Made by a program: the position numbers and the translations under genes. From NCBI GenBank assembly GCA_964536965.1, contig CAZIAL010000038.1:1-29962 (forward strand): 29,962 nucleotides of DNA. The letters are read 5' to 3'. Below, in pieces: positions 15,342 to 23,270 of this stretch. The notes beneath the pieces are model-generated. The model saw nothing but the letters and a program-made list of their open reading frames with translations, was not told the origin of the DNA and did no database searches. This stretch comes from JACMQW01 sp964536965 (GTDB taxonomy: Bacteria > Bdellovibrionota > UBA1018). Every line of letters starts with the position of its first letter. The first letter of the stretch is position 1.

Positions 15342-15905
15342 TTACTGAGAGGCGGTTTCGAGGTCGGAAGCCGTCGGCTTCTTCGCGCGCTGGATCGCCC
15401 GGATATAATGAACGATGGCCCAGCGATCGGCCGGGGCCACCTGTCCCGCGTAAGATCCCATCAGGTTCTGACCGCGAGTGATGATGTAGTAGATGTTTCC
15501 GTCGGGATAGCCGCGGATCTTATCGCTCTGGAGCGAAGGCGGACGCGGATACTTCGGAACGATGTAGCCGTCCCCTTCCCCGTACGGTCCGTGGCAGACG
15601 ATGCAGGTCTGGCTGTAGACATGCTTTCCGCGCGCGAGCACGGCTTCGGTCCGCTGGAGAGGGTTCTGCAGGGACTTGCCCGCTTCGTCCATCGTCATGG
15701 TCGCCGGCATCGGGAAATGCCCGCGCGCGACCGTACCCGGAACCGGCGGTTTCATGCCCGGCTGCTGATATTTCAGGCCCTTCGTCCAGTACATGTCCGG
15801 CATGTAGATGAAGTAGGGTTTTTCGTGCTTCCCGCAGGACGAGAGTCCCAGGAGGAAAGCGGCCGAAAGGGCGGAGAGCAGGATTTTCTTATTCAGAGTT
15901 TTCAT
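15342..15905 (-). CDS. actE: Alternative complex III cytochrome c subunit ActE
   Basis: A 187-residue lipid-anchored monoheme cytochrome c. The signal peptide ends in the lipobox LSSC (C24). The heme site is CIVCH at C101/C104/H105, and the methionine in QNLMGSYAG is the probable sixth ligand. The PDMYWTKGLKYQ segment before the heme domain is typical of ActE. It takes electrons from the rest of ACIII on the periplasmic side and hands them to the oxidase. The start overlaps the actD stop as ATGA (15905-15902). Confidence 0.94.
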   Translation of the reverse strand: MKTLNKKILLSALSAAFLLGLSSCGKHEKPYFIYMPDMYWTKGLKYQQPGMKPPVPGTVARGHFPMPATMTMDEAGKSLQNPLQRTEAVLARGKHVYSQTCIVCHGPYGEGDGYIVPKYPRPPSLQSDKIRGYPDGNIYYIITRGQNLMGSYAGQVAPADRWAIVHYIRAIQRAKKPTASDLETASQ

Positions 15906-16537
15906 TCGAACCAGCCTCGCTGCTCGACGCTTTTCACTTCTTTGGCGCCGACGCTCTGGAGGAAAAGTTTAGCTTCCGTTTCTTCGAACGCCTTAAATCG
16001 GGCGAGTTTCGCGTGATACCTTTCGACCTCGTCACGATCCATCTCTTCGAGTTCTTCCGCCGATTTGGTCGGAGGCGCATCGATCATGATCGCGAACCGG
16101 TCACGCGTGATGTTGTTGTCGAACGCGCGTTTCTTCGTGTTCGGAAGCCCGTTCAGGACGAACATGCCGCCGACGGTCGCGAGACCGGCGAACAGGACCG
16201 TGAGTTCGAAGAAGATCGGCACGAAGGCCGGCCAGGACCAGAGCGGCTTACCGCCGACGTTGATCGGCCAGTCGATCACGCTCGTCCATCCCTGGAGGAG
16301 GACGGCGCACATGAATCCGGTCAGACCGGCGGTCATGGTAACGAAAGGAAGCGGCGAACGTTTCAATCCCTGGATCTTCTCGAGTCCATGGATCGGGTAA
16401 GGCGTGAAGCAGTCGAAGCTCTGGTAATTGGCTTCGCGGACTTTCTTCGTCGCCTCGATCAGCGCGCCCGGCTCGTCGAAGAATCCGACGACGCCTGCGA
16501 GTTTCGGAGTTTTAGAGTGATTCATTGCGGTGCTCAT
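15902..16537 (-). CDS. actD: Alternative complex III subunit ActD (DUF3341)
   Basis: A 211-residue membrane subunit with the DUF3341 pattern: a cytoplasmic N-terminal domain GVVGFFDEPGALIEA through FTPYPIHGL, then two membrane helices (about 90-112 and 128-152) joined by a WPINVGGKP loop, and a polar C-terminus. It scaffolds ACIII. Its ATG (16537) overlaps the actB stop as ATGA, and its stop overlaps the actE start the same way. An alternative ATG is at residue 5. In known act operons actC lies between actB and actD; here nothing does. Confidence 0.93.
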   Translation of the reverse strand: MSTAMNHSKTPKLAGVVGFFDEPGALIEATKKVREANYQSFDCFTPYPIHGLEKIQGLKRSPLPFVTMTAGLTGFMCAVLLQGWTSVIDWPINVGGKPLWSWPAFVPIFFELTVLFAGLATVGGMFVLNGLPNTKKRAFDNNITRDRFAIMIDAPPTKSAEELEEMDRDEVERYHAKLARFKAFEETEAKLFLQSVGAKEVKSVEQRGWFE

Positions 16538-19500
16538 CAGTGGTCACCTCCCGCCGCCGGCGCATGCGCAGGCTTTTTCTCCCCGTGATCGCCCATGCTC
16601 TCACCGTGCGCGGAGCCGTGTCCGTGCGCCGAACCTTCCTGATTCCGGACCTTCGACAGGTACGAAATCGCCGGAACCGTGTTCAGCACCTCGAGGACGC
16701 GGAACGCACGCGGATCGAGCGCCAGTTTCTTCACCGTCGTCGAATCGTCGTTAATGTCACCGAAGGTGATCGCGTTCGTCGGACAGGTTTGCTGGCAAGC
16801 GGTCTTCAGCTCGGTTTCGCGAACCTTGCGACCCTCGTCCTTCGCGGTGTCCTTGGCCTCGCGAATCCGCTGCACGCAGAACGTGCACTTTTCCATGATC
16901 CCGCGGGTCCGGACGGTGACATCCGGATTCCAGGCGAGGTTCATCGACCCTTCGTACGACTTCCAGTGGTCGAAGAAGTTGAAGCGGCGAACCTTGTATG
17001 GGCAGTTGTTCTGGCAATAACGGGTTCCGACGCAGCGGTTGTAAACCTGCTCGTTCAGTCCTTCATTATTATGCACGGTCGCGAGCACCGGACAGACCGT
17101 CTCACAAGGAGCGTTGTCGCAGTGCTGGCAGAGCATCGGCTGGAAAACGACGTTCGGATTCTCCGGAGTGCCCGAGTAGTAGCGGTCGAGGCGCAGCCAG
17201 TGCATCTCGCGCGACTTCCGCACGTTGTCCCGGCCGACGACCGGAATATTGTTCTCGGCCTGGCAGCCGATGATGCAGGAGCCGCAGCCCGTGCAGGCGT
17301 TCAGGTCGATCGCCATTCCCCACTTGTGGCCAGGGTATTTAAATTTCGGCCACATGGTCGGCACCGGCTCGAGCCGCATATGCGGATCGCTGTGGTTTGC
17401 CATTTTCGGGTCGTTCTTGAATTCGTCGAGGGTCAGATCGTTCACGATCGGACGATTCTCGGTCGCGCTATGCCACTGCGTGATCGCGATCTGGTAACGT
17501 TTACCGGTTTTCCGGAGCGTGACGACGTTCCCCGAGAAGACGAGATCGCCGGCCGGGAGGGTTCCGCTCGAAACGCTCGGGCTTGAGACGAAATCTTTCA
17601 CGTCCCGGCCTACGCCGGTTCCGACTTTACCCGCGGCCGTGCGGCCGTAACCGATGGCGGCGGCCACCGTTCCGGCGTGTAGGCCCGGCTGGATGTTTAC
17701 CGGGAGTTCAATTTTCGTCGACGAAGCGGAGATCTCGACGACGTCGTCCTGCTTGATCCCGAGTTCTTTCGCTGTGGCCGGCGAGATATTCAGATAGTTA
17801 TCCCAGGTCGCCGTCGTGATCGGATCCGGCATTTCCTGGAGCCATGGATTGTTCGCGCGATTTCCATCGCCGATCGCGCCCTTGGTATAGAGAGCGAGCG
17901 ACAGACCGGTCGGAGCCGCGGCGAACGCCGGGACCGAAGAAAGTGCGGCCGCGCGGAAGGCACGCGAGCTACCCGTGCGAGGCGTAGATTTCAGTACGCC
18001 GTCCCGAAGGGAATTTTCCCAGAACGAATCGAAGTTTCCGGTCTTGCCGTACGTCTCTTTCCAGTTCGCCTTCAGGTACTCGTGCCAGCCGCCTTTTTCG
18101 GCGCGGACATTCGTCGCCGCGAGACCGCGGACGGAAAGCGCGCCCTGCTTCGACCAGGCGAGGAAGGAATCCTGGAACGCGCGCGTCGAGTGGATCGGCG
18201 CGAGCATGGGTTGCTGGACGCTGACCACTCCGCCGCGCGGCTGGGCATCGCCCCAGTTCTCGAGGAAGTGGTGGTCCGGAGTCAGATAGTCCGAATAAAG
18301 CGCCGTTTCGTCGAGGCGGTCGGCCATCGAGATGATCAGCGGCACTTTGCCCATCGCCTGCGCGAAGCCGAACGCTTTCGGAAGGGAGTAAACCGGGTTC
18401 GCACCGACCAAGATCAGCGCATCGACGCGGCCATCGGCCATGTCGGAAACCAGGGTGCGCAGGCGGGCCGGGCCGTCGCCGACTTTCGTCGAGGCCTGGC
18501 CGTTTCCGTCCACCGTCGAACCGTCGTTGCCGAGGGTCGAGTTCAGGAAGTTCGCGACGACCTGGAGGGCGATCGAGTATTCGTTCTTCGAAGAGAGGCC
18601 GCCGGCGACGACGAGCGACTTGCCCGCGCCCGCATCGATCAGCGCTTTCGCGGCTTCGGTGATTTTCTTCGGATCGATGCCGACGTCGTTCGCGACGGTC
18701 GTGATCGCGTAGCTCGAAAGCGCGGCCGGAACCGAGACTCCTTTCGCGCGCGCGACTTCCGCGGCGATCGCGGCGCCGACTTTCAGCACGCCGTCCGGAC
18801 GGACCGGCATGCGCACGTCGGCGTTCGCACCGGTCGTCGAGAGCATCGTCTCGACGACGAAGAGCTTCGACATCGTGGCGTTTTTCGCGTTTTGGGAATT
18901 CGGAATCCGGTTCTTCACCCAGTCGGCGGAGAACTCTTCGGCCGGGCCGAAGGTTCCGAGGAAATCCGCGCCGAGCGAGAGCACGGCTTGCGCGCGATCG
19001 AAACGATAATGCGGCATCACGGCCGTGCCGTAGCTCGCTTCCTGGCCGGCGACGACGTCCGCACAGACGAAATCGTCGAACTGGATATGCGCGCCGCCCG
19101 CGAAGGCGCCGAGAAATTCTTTCACGAGACGTTCGGAGGAATCCCCGAGCATGCGTCCGGAGAGGACGCGAACGCGGCCGGCGCCGGCGGCGATCTGTTT
19201 CAGCTTACCGACGATTTCTCCGTCGATCTCTTCCCACTTGGCGGCCTTGCCGCCTTTACCGCGGGAAACGCGCATCGGTTCTTTCGCGCGGTCCATATCG
19301 TAGAGGTCCAGGATATGGGCCTGGCCGCGCGCGGAAAGCGCGCCGCGGGAAATCGGGTGTTCGGGATTTCCTTCGAGCTTGATCGGACGTCCTTCGCGAA
19401 CTTTCGCGAGCATTCCGTACCCGGTCTCCGGGCAGGTGGTCGCGTAGTAGTTCGCGATGCCGCCGGTGACTTCTTCGGGCTTCACGACGTACGGGATGAT

Positions 19501-19791
19501 CTTATGGACCGGGCGGCGCGCGCAAGCGAACGAGGCCATGGCCATCGACGCGCCCATCAGAGTGAGGAAATCGCGGCGTTTCATGCCCTTCGAGTCGAGC
19601 TTCTCGATCATCTCGAGGGTTTCGATCGGTTTGTCGTAGAACTCCTGTCCGCGCTTTTCGCGAACGGCGGCGTTCGACCAATAATCGGGACTCAGCTCTT
19701 CGGTGCCGATCCAGTGCCTGGGCAAGTCCTGGGGGACTTGGGGCTGGCGAGGGAGCTCTTGCGGGGTGCCTGGTGAGTTTTTCTGGCTCAT
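16537..19791 (-). CDS. actB: Alternative complex III iron-sulfur/molybdopterin-fold subunit ActB
   Basis: A 1084-residue peripheral subunit. A twin-arginine motif KRRDFLTLMG at 71-80 precedes a hydrophobic stretch ending in FAC (C90), so it is exported folded and possibly lipidated. About 95-760 is the molybdopterin-oxidoreductase-like domain, which in ACIII carries no cofactor. The C-terminal ferredoxin domain (about 830-1040) has four cysteine groups: CTGCGSCIIGC, CQHCDNAPCETVC, CVGTRYCQNNC and CTFC with CQQTC, fitting three [4Fe-4S] and one [3Fe-4S] cluster. The end is His/Gly-rich. It is 24 bp after actA. The downstream actD overlaps by ATGA, with no actC between. Confidence 0.96.
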   Translation of the reverse strand: MSQKNSPGTPQELPRQPQVPQDLPRHWIGTEELSPDYWSNAAVREKRGQEFYDKPIETLEMIEKLDSKGMKRRDFLTLMGASMAMASFACARRPVHKIIPYVVKPEEVTGGIANYYATTCPETGYGMLAKVREGRPIKLEGNPEHPISRGALSARGQAHILDLYDMDRAKEPMRVSRGKGGKAAKWEEIDGEIVGKLKQIAAGAGRVRVLSGRMLGDSSERLVKEFLGAFAGGAHIQFDDFVCADVVAGQEASYGTAVMPHYRFDRAQAVLSLGADFLGTFGPAEEFSADWVKNRIPNSQNAKNATMSKLFVVETMLSTTGANADVRMPVRPDGVLKVGAAIAAEVARAKGVSVPAALSSYAITTVANDVGIDPKKITEAAKALIDAGAGKSLVVAGGLSSKNEYSIALQVVANFLNSTLGNDGSTVDGNGQASTKVGDGPARLRTLVSDMADGRVDALILVGANPVYSLPKAFGFAQAMGKVPLIISMADRLDETALYSDYLTPDHHFLENWGDAQPRGGVVSVQQPMLAPIHSTRAFQDSFLAWSKQGALSVRGLAATNVRAEKGGWHEYLKANWKETYGKTGNFDSFWENSLRDGVLKSTPRTGSSRAFRAAALSSVPAFAAAPTGLSLALYTKGAIGDGNRANNPWLQEMPDPITTATWDNYLNISPATAKELGIKQDDVVEISASSTKIELPVNIQPGLHAGTVAAAIGYGRTAAGKVGTGVGRDVKDFVSSPSVSSGTLPAGDLVFSGNVVTLRKTGKRYQIAITQWHSATENRPIVNDLTLDEFKNDPKMANHSDPHMRLEPVPTMWPKFKYPGHKWGMAIDLNACTGCGSCIIGCQAENNIPVVGRDNVRKSREMHWLRLDRYYSGTPENPNVVFQPMLCQHCDNAPCETVCPVLATVHNNEGLNEQVYNRCVGTRYCQNNCPYKVRRFNFFDHWKSYEGSMNLAWNPDVTVRTRGIMEKCTFCVQRIREAKDTAKDEGRKVRETELKTACQQTCPTNAITFGDINDDSTTVKKLALDPRAFRVLEVLNTVPAISYLSKVRNQEGSAHGHGSAHGESMGDHGEKKPAHAPAAGGDH

Positions 19792-19815
19792 TTGTTTCTC
19801 GGGGTAGTTGGAAAT

Positions 19816-20391
19816 TTAGTTGTGGCAGGTCGTGCACTGGATCGGAGCGACGAGGCCCTCACCGTGCGGATTACCCTTGGCTTCGATGCCCGCGATCACG
19901 TCCGACGGGGTCGAACGTCCCTTGTGACATTCCATGCACCAGCCCATCGTGAGGGCGCCGTACTGATAAACTTTGTCCATCGTCTGGATCTCGCCGTGGC
20001 AGGTCTGGCAGGAAACGCCGGCGGCGACGTGACGTTTGTGAGGGAAGTAAACGAAGTCCGGAAGCTCGTGGATGCGGACCCACTCGATCGCGCGTCCTTC
20101 TTTCCAGGCCTGCGCGACTTGCTGGATGTACGGGCTGTCGGTCTTCACGGCGTTGTGACAGTTCATGCAGACGCCGGTGGATGGAATCGAAGCGTGCTTC
20201 GATTTTTCGACATCGGAATGGCAGTACGTGCAGGGGATTTTATTATCACCCGAGTGAATCTTATGGCTGAACGGGATCGGCTGCGTTGGCGCGTATCCTT
20301 GGTTCGATGTCCGCGGCACGATCGATGCGAGAGAAACTCCCACGATGATCAAAGCCATCCCACCCACGACGAGACTGATACCCTTAGACAT
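19816..20391 (-). CDS. actA: Alternative complex III pentaheme cytochrome c ActA
   Basis: A 191-residue multiheme cytochrome anchored by one N-terminal helix (about 6-25). Five CxxCH sites are present, with the final His at 58, 79, 132, 156 and 190, the number usual for ActA. Extra histidines (43, 46, 66, 108, 118, 121) can serve as distal ligands. It relays electrons from ActB to ActE on the periplasmic face. ATG at 20391. It begins the operon and is preceded by a palindrome in its leader (20435-20453). Confidence 0.95.
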   Translation of the reverse strand: MSKGISLVVGGMALIIVGVSLASIVPRTSNQGYAPTQPIPFSHKIHSGDNKIPCTYCHSDVEKSKHASIPSTGVCMNCHNAVKTDSPYIQQVAQAWKEGRAIEWVRIHELPDFVYFPHKRHVAAGVSCQTCHGEIQTMDKVYQYGALTMGWCMECHKGRSTPSDVIAGIEAKGNPHGEGLVAPIQCTTCHN

Positions 20392-20434
20392 GCTGGCGAC
20401 CTGTGTGTTTCGACCTCTCAGGGCTCAGGGACAC

Positions 20435-20453
20435 CCGCGTGACAATCACGCGG
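20435..20453. promoter_or_regulatory. actA: Perfect palindrome in the act operon leader
   Basis: CCGCGTGA CAA TCACGCGG is an 8-bp perfect inverted repeat with a 3-bp spacer, 44 bp upstream of the actA start. It could be an operator for a dimeric regulator or an mRNA hairpin in the leader. Promoter boxes upstream (for example TTGCCA or TTGTCA near 20510-20540 on the minus strand) are only approximate, so the transcription start is not placed. Confidence 0.4.
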
Positions 20454-20637
20454 AGTCGCTGGTCCGTGCGCGGTTTAATTAAGGATTTAGGTTTCCATGG
20501 TATCTGACAAAGTTTCACGGCTGTTGGCAAGTAAAACCACGGACGTTGAGGACTTTACTCTGCGCAGCAAATTACTGAGATCATGTCCCATTCCTTCGCG
20601 CGAAAGTTTAGGAACGGTGCGAAAAAAAAAGGCCGAG

Positions 20638-21405
20638 CTAGGGCTTCATCGCGACCAATGTCGCGACCGCCTGCTTTCCATCATTCGTCTCGGCGTAGTG
20701 GAGAATCTTGAATTCGGAGAACAACTCTTTCAGCTCTCCGACTTTCAACAAATAGTCCCGGCGAAGGCCGGCCGAGTCCGGAAGCTTGAGCTGATCGACG
20801 GTCTGATTCTCAAAAACAACCACGCCGCCCCGCTTCAACCCACGCTTGATCTGAGGAATGAGGGAGCGCTGGAGATACTGAATGTTCAGGATCACTTCGT
20901 AGGCTTCCGGCTTGATCTGATAATGATTCAGGTCCGCGGCGGTCGTCGTGATTTCGACCTTATTTTCTTTGGCGAGCCGTTTCGCCTTCCGGATGGCCAC
21001 CTCGGAGATATCCACCCCTTCGACGACAAAGCCCTTTTTCGCGAGAAAAACGGCATTTCTCCCCTCTCCCATCGCGATGTCGAGCGCCCGGCCGACCGGT
21101 AGAATGTCGACATGCTCCTGGAGCAGGGCCGCCGGTTCTTTACCGAAGACGTACCCTTGCCGGTCGAAAACCTGGTCCCACTGGGAACGGTCGGAATCGG
21201 CGTCGTCTCCGGTCACCTTCTGGTAGGCGCTCGTCCCTTTCGAAGCGGTATCGGAGTTCGACGGGGAGCACTGGCACCCCGACAGAACGAGCAGCCCGAT
21301 TAAAACTCCGAGAACCGGTCCGGAGAAGATGCCGGAAATTGACCCCCCCGATCGACTTTGGTAGCTTGTACGGATGTTTGGACTCTCCGGCGAACATATC
21401 GTCAT
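20638..21405 (-). CDS. SAM-dependent methyltransferase with lipoprotein-like N-terminus
   Basis: A 255-residue protein from the ATG at 21405. Residues about 30-50 are hydrophobic and end in LSGC, a good lipobox. The rest is a class I methyltransferase of the TehB/UbiE-like kind: ALDIAMGEGRNAVFLA is the SAM-binding motif I (the usual LDxGxGxG with an Ala-Met substitution), VEGVDISE is motif II, and GGVVVFEN is later. A lipoprotein signal is odd for an enzyme needing cytosolic SAM. The start is uncertain: this ATG lies inside the divergent tatA gene by 32 bp, has no good ribosome site, and no ATG, GTG or TTG occurs between it and the hydrophobic stretch. A run of seven G bases (21343-21349) near the N-terminus could hide a sequencing error. 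Substrate unknown. Confidence 0.75.
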   Translation of the reverse strand: MTICSPESPNIRTSYQSRSGGSISGIFSGPVLGVLIGLLVLSGCQCSPSNSDTASKGTSAYQKVTGDDADSDRSQWDQVFDRQGYVFGKEPAALLQEHVDILPVGRALDIAMGEGRNAVFLAKKGFVVEGVDISEVAIRKAKRLAKENKVEITTTAADLNHYQIKPEAYEVILNIQYLQRSLIPQIKRGLKRGGVVVFENQTVDQLKLPDSAGLRRDYLLKVGELKELFSEFKILHYAETNDGKQAVATLVAMKP

Positions 21406-21610
21406 CGTACTTATTATTTTGCTCATCTTCGGTCCCCGCAAGCTTCCTGAATTAGGAAACACGTTGGGCAAGGCGATCAAGAACTTCAAGGACTCCGTCC
21501 AGGGAGTTCAGGAAGCGAAGTTTCGCAATCTCGACGATACCGAGCCGCCTCCGACCGTGACGCAAACCGAAGCGGAAAAAGAAACCGAAAAGACCACCAA
21601 GAAGAGCTAG
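21374..21610 (+). CDS. tatA: Twin-arginine translocase subunit TatA
   Basis: A 78-residue TatA/E protein: a short periplasmic start with the FGLSG segment, one membrane helix (about 8-20), the hinge FGPRKLPELG, an amphipathic helix LGKAIKNFKDSV and a charged tail. It forms the protein-conducting part for folded proteins with twin-arginine signals. No TatB or TatC is in the window. Its position 1 kb upstream of the act operon, whose ActB has a twin-arginine signal, fits functionally. ATG at 21374. It is followed after 14 bp by hpt, so the two are probably cotranscribed. Confidence 0.93.
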   Translation: MFGLSGEHIVIVLIILLIFGPRKLPELGNTLGKAIKNFKDSVQGVQEAKFRNLDDTEPPPTVTQTEAEKETEKTTKKS

Positions 21611-21624
21611 GCGGAACGGCACTC

Positions 21625-22161
21625 ATGATTCTCGATCAGAAGAATTTTACCAAGTACCTGAATCGCCACGAGATCGATGTCGCCGTCCGTGGCGTGGCGG
21701 AAAAACTGAATCGAGATTACGCGGGCAAGAAGGTCGTGCTCGTTTGCGTGCTGAAAGGCGCTTTCGTATTTTGCGCGGATCTCATGCGTCAGCTCGATCT
21801 CGACGTGGATGTGGAATTCGTCCGGCTTTCGAGCTACGGCCGCGCGCTTCGCTCCAGCGGGACCGTGACCATCTTAAAGGACATCAGCGCGGACATTCGC
21901 GACAAACACGTCCTCATCGTCGAAGAGATTATCGACAGCGGTCGCACCCTGCGATTCCTCTACGATCGATTGAAAGCTTCGAATCCCGCTTCGGTCGAAA
22001 TCGTCACGCTTCTCGATAAGAAGGCGAAACGCGTGACCGACGTACCCGTGAAGTACGTCGGCCGCGAGATCGATGACCAGTTTCTTGTCGGCTACGGTCT
22101 GGACCTCGAAGAGAAGTCCCGAAACCTGCCGGACGTCTATTATCTGAAATACCCGAACTGA
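21625..22161 (+). CDS. hpt: Hypoxanthine phosphoribosyltransferase
   Basis: A 178-residue cytosolic purine salvage enzyme converting hypoxanthine or guanine with PRPP into IMP or GMP. The PRPP loop is VLIVEEIIDSGRTL at 96-109 (the usual DT replaced by EE-IIDSG, common in bacterial HPRTs). LKGAFVFCADL at 43-53 and SSYG at 69-72 (flexible-loop start) are typical, as is the later KYVGREIDDQFLVGYGLD purine-binding region. Length is normal. It lies 14 bp after tatA. Its stop is 12 bp from the stop of the convergent lysozyme-like gene, with no terminator between. Confidence 0.95.
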   Translation: MILDQKNFTKYLNRHEIDVAVRGVAEKLNRDYAGKKVVLVCVLKGAFVFCADLMRQLDLDVDVEFVRLSSYGRALRSSGTVTILKDISADIRDKHVLIVEEIIDSGRTLRFLYDRLKASNPASVEIVTLLDKKAKRVTDVPVKYVGREIDDQFLVGYGLDLEEKSRNLPDVYYLKYPN

Positions 22162-22173
22162 TTCCCGAGCGTT

Positions 22174-23139
22174 TTACCGGCGAGATCGTTCCTCTTTCAG
22201 AATCTTGCGGAACGTTTTCGCGCAGAGGGAGGGGGCATTTCGCGTGGAAAAATACGCGGGCGGCGCGATCAGCGCGAGATCGACGTTCAGATTCGGGCAA
22301 AGCATCACCCAGCGACCAAAACACTGGACCTTTTCCTTCGTCGTATAGCCCGGCTCGCAGGACTGGAGACCCTCGAAGGCCTTCCGTAAAGTCGCGTCCG
22401 AATCCTGGAACATTCGTCGCGTTCCGCAACGCTCGAGGACTTCTTCGGGATGACTCAGGTAGAGGGTGCGCAGTTTATCCATCGTACCCGCGGAAAACCG
22501 ATCGGAGCCCCGATATCGCGTCGCCATCCGATCCGCCGACATCTGCAGCAATCCGAAGTTCAGCTGTCGATCCCATTTTATGCCTTTCGTGGCGTAGAGG
22601 ACCTCGATTCCCTCGACCGACGAATACAGCGGCGACGGAGCCCGGCGGCCCGGGTTTTCGACGTCGTAAAAGCGCCGGAACGTCGCCCGAGAGCCGTTCG
22701 CCTTCATATCGCTGACGGCCACCGTCGCGCCGCCCGATTCGCGCGGCGCCATGCCGAGCACTTTCGCGTAGCGGGCGATTTCAGGCTCGCCGACGTGGGC
22801 GCTCCCCTTCACGTCGATCGCATGGCGGAAGTTTTCATAAAAGAGTTCGCGGAGGTTCTTCGGAAGTTTCTTCGTGCAGGATGGATCATCGTTCGCTTCG
22901 ACGATCGGTTCCCGCTCGATCGTGCGGAATTCGCGGGCGACGGTCGTTTCCGAAACGGAAAAGGAACCGGCATCGTCACTGACGATCTCTTCCGCGATGC
23001 GTTTTCCTCCCGACGTTTCAGCGGAAACGTTTTCAGGCGCGCAGGCGAGCGTCGCTACCGCCGCGAACAGCGCGACGGAAACTTCGGTCGACGCACGGAC
23101 GAGGCACGAATACGGAATGCGTGATTGGATCAGTTTCAT
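22174..23139 (-). CDS. Exported protein with possible lysozyme-like fold
   Basis: A 321-residue protein with an N-terminal hydrophobic signal region (about 18-33) ending near LAC or VSA. The mature part has several cysteines. The stretch IARYAKVLGMAPRESGG (121-137) followed after about 55 residues by NFGLLQMSADRM (194-205) resembles the Glu-x-Ser-Gly-Gly and GLxQ landmarks of soluble lytic transglycosylases, with E134 as the candidate acid. This is pattern-based and not certain. GGGGAG lies 6-7 bp before ATG 23139, which is preferred to an ATG 12 codons earlier. It is transcribed toward hpt and has its own upstream region with repeats. Confidence 0.7.
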   Translation of the reverse strand: MKLIQSRIPYSCLVRASTEVSVALFAAVATLACAPENVSAETSGGKRIAEEIVSDDAGSFSVSETTVAREFRTIEREPIVEANDDPSCTKKLPKNLRELFYENFRHAIDVKGSAHVGEPEIARYAKVLGMAPRESGGATVAVSDMKANGSRATFRRFYDVENPGRRAPSPLYSSVEGIEVLYATKGIKWDRQLNFGLLQMSADRMATRYRGSDRFSAGTMDKLRTLYLSHPEEVLERCGTRRMFQDSDATLRKAFEGLQSCEPGYTTKEKVQCFGRWVMLCPNLNVDLALIAPPAYFSTRNAPSLCAKTFRKILKEERSRR

Positions 23140-23176
23140 AAATCTCCCCCCAGAGTTGCGGGAGGGAGTTTGCAAG

Positions 23177-23228
23177 ACTGAGCCTAGCGCGCAGCGCTAA
23201 CTGAGCCTATCTCAGAGTAAAAAACTCT
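23177..23228. repeat. Intergenic cluster of direct and inverted repeats
   Basis: Between the stop of gpsA and the start of the lysozyme-like gene (both minus strand), ACTGAGCCTA occurs at 23177-23186 and again at 23200-23209. TAGCGC-GCA-GCGCTA (23185-23199) lies between them, and AGAGT-AAAAA-ACTCT (23214-23228) follows. The layout could be an operator with two half-site pairs, or part of gpsA termination: read on the minus strand the last one is AGAGTTTTTTACTCT. Confidence 0.4.
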
Positions 23229-23270
23229 ACCATTCAAGCAGTCATCCGAGATGAAAGGGATTTTAGACGC

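Noticed and set aside
18082..19776. Long plus-strand open frame (about 564 codons) opposite actB
   Set aside because: It lies entirely inside actB, is Arg/Asp/His-rich in the way of antisense shadows of GC-rich genes, and has no recognisable domain or ribosome site.
20610..20640. T-run (nine T on the minus strand) as terminator of the methyltransferase gene
   Set aside because: The only stem before it has a central mismatch and few pairs; termination is possible but I cannot support it.
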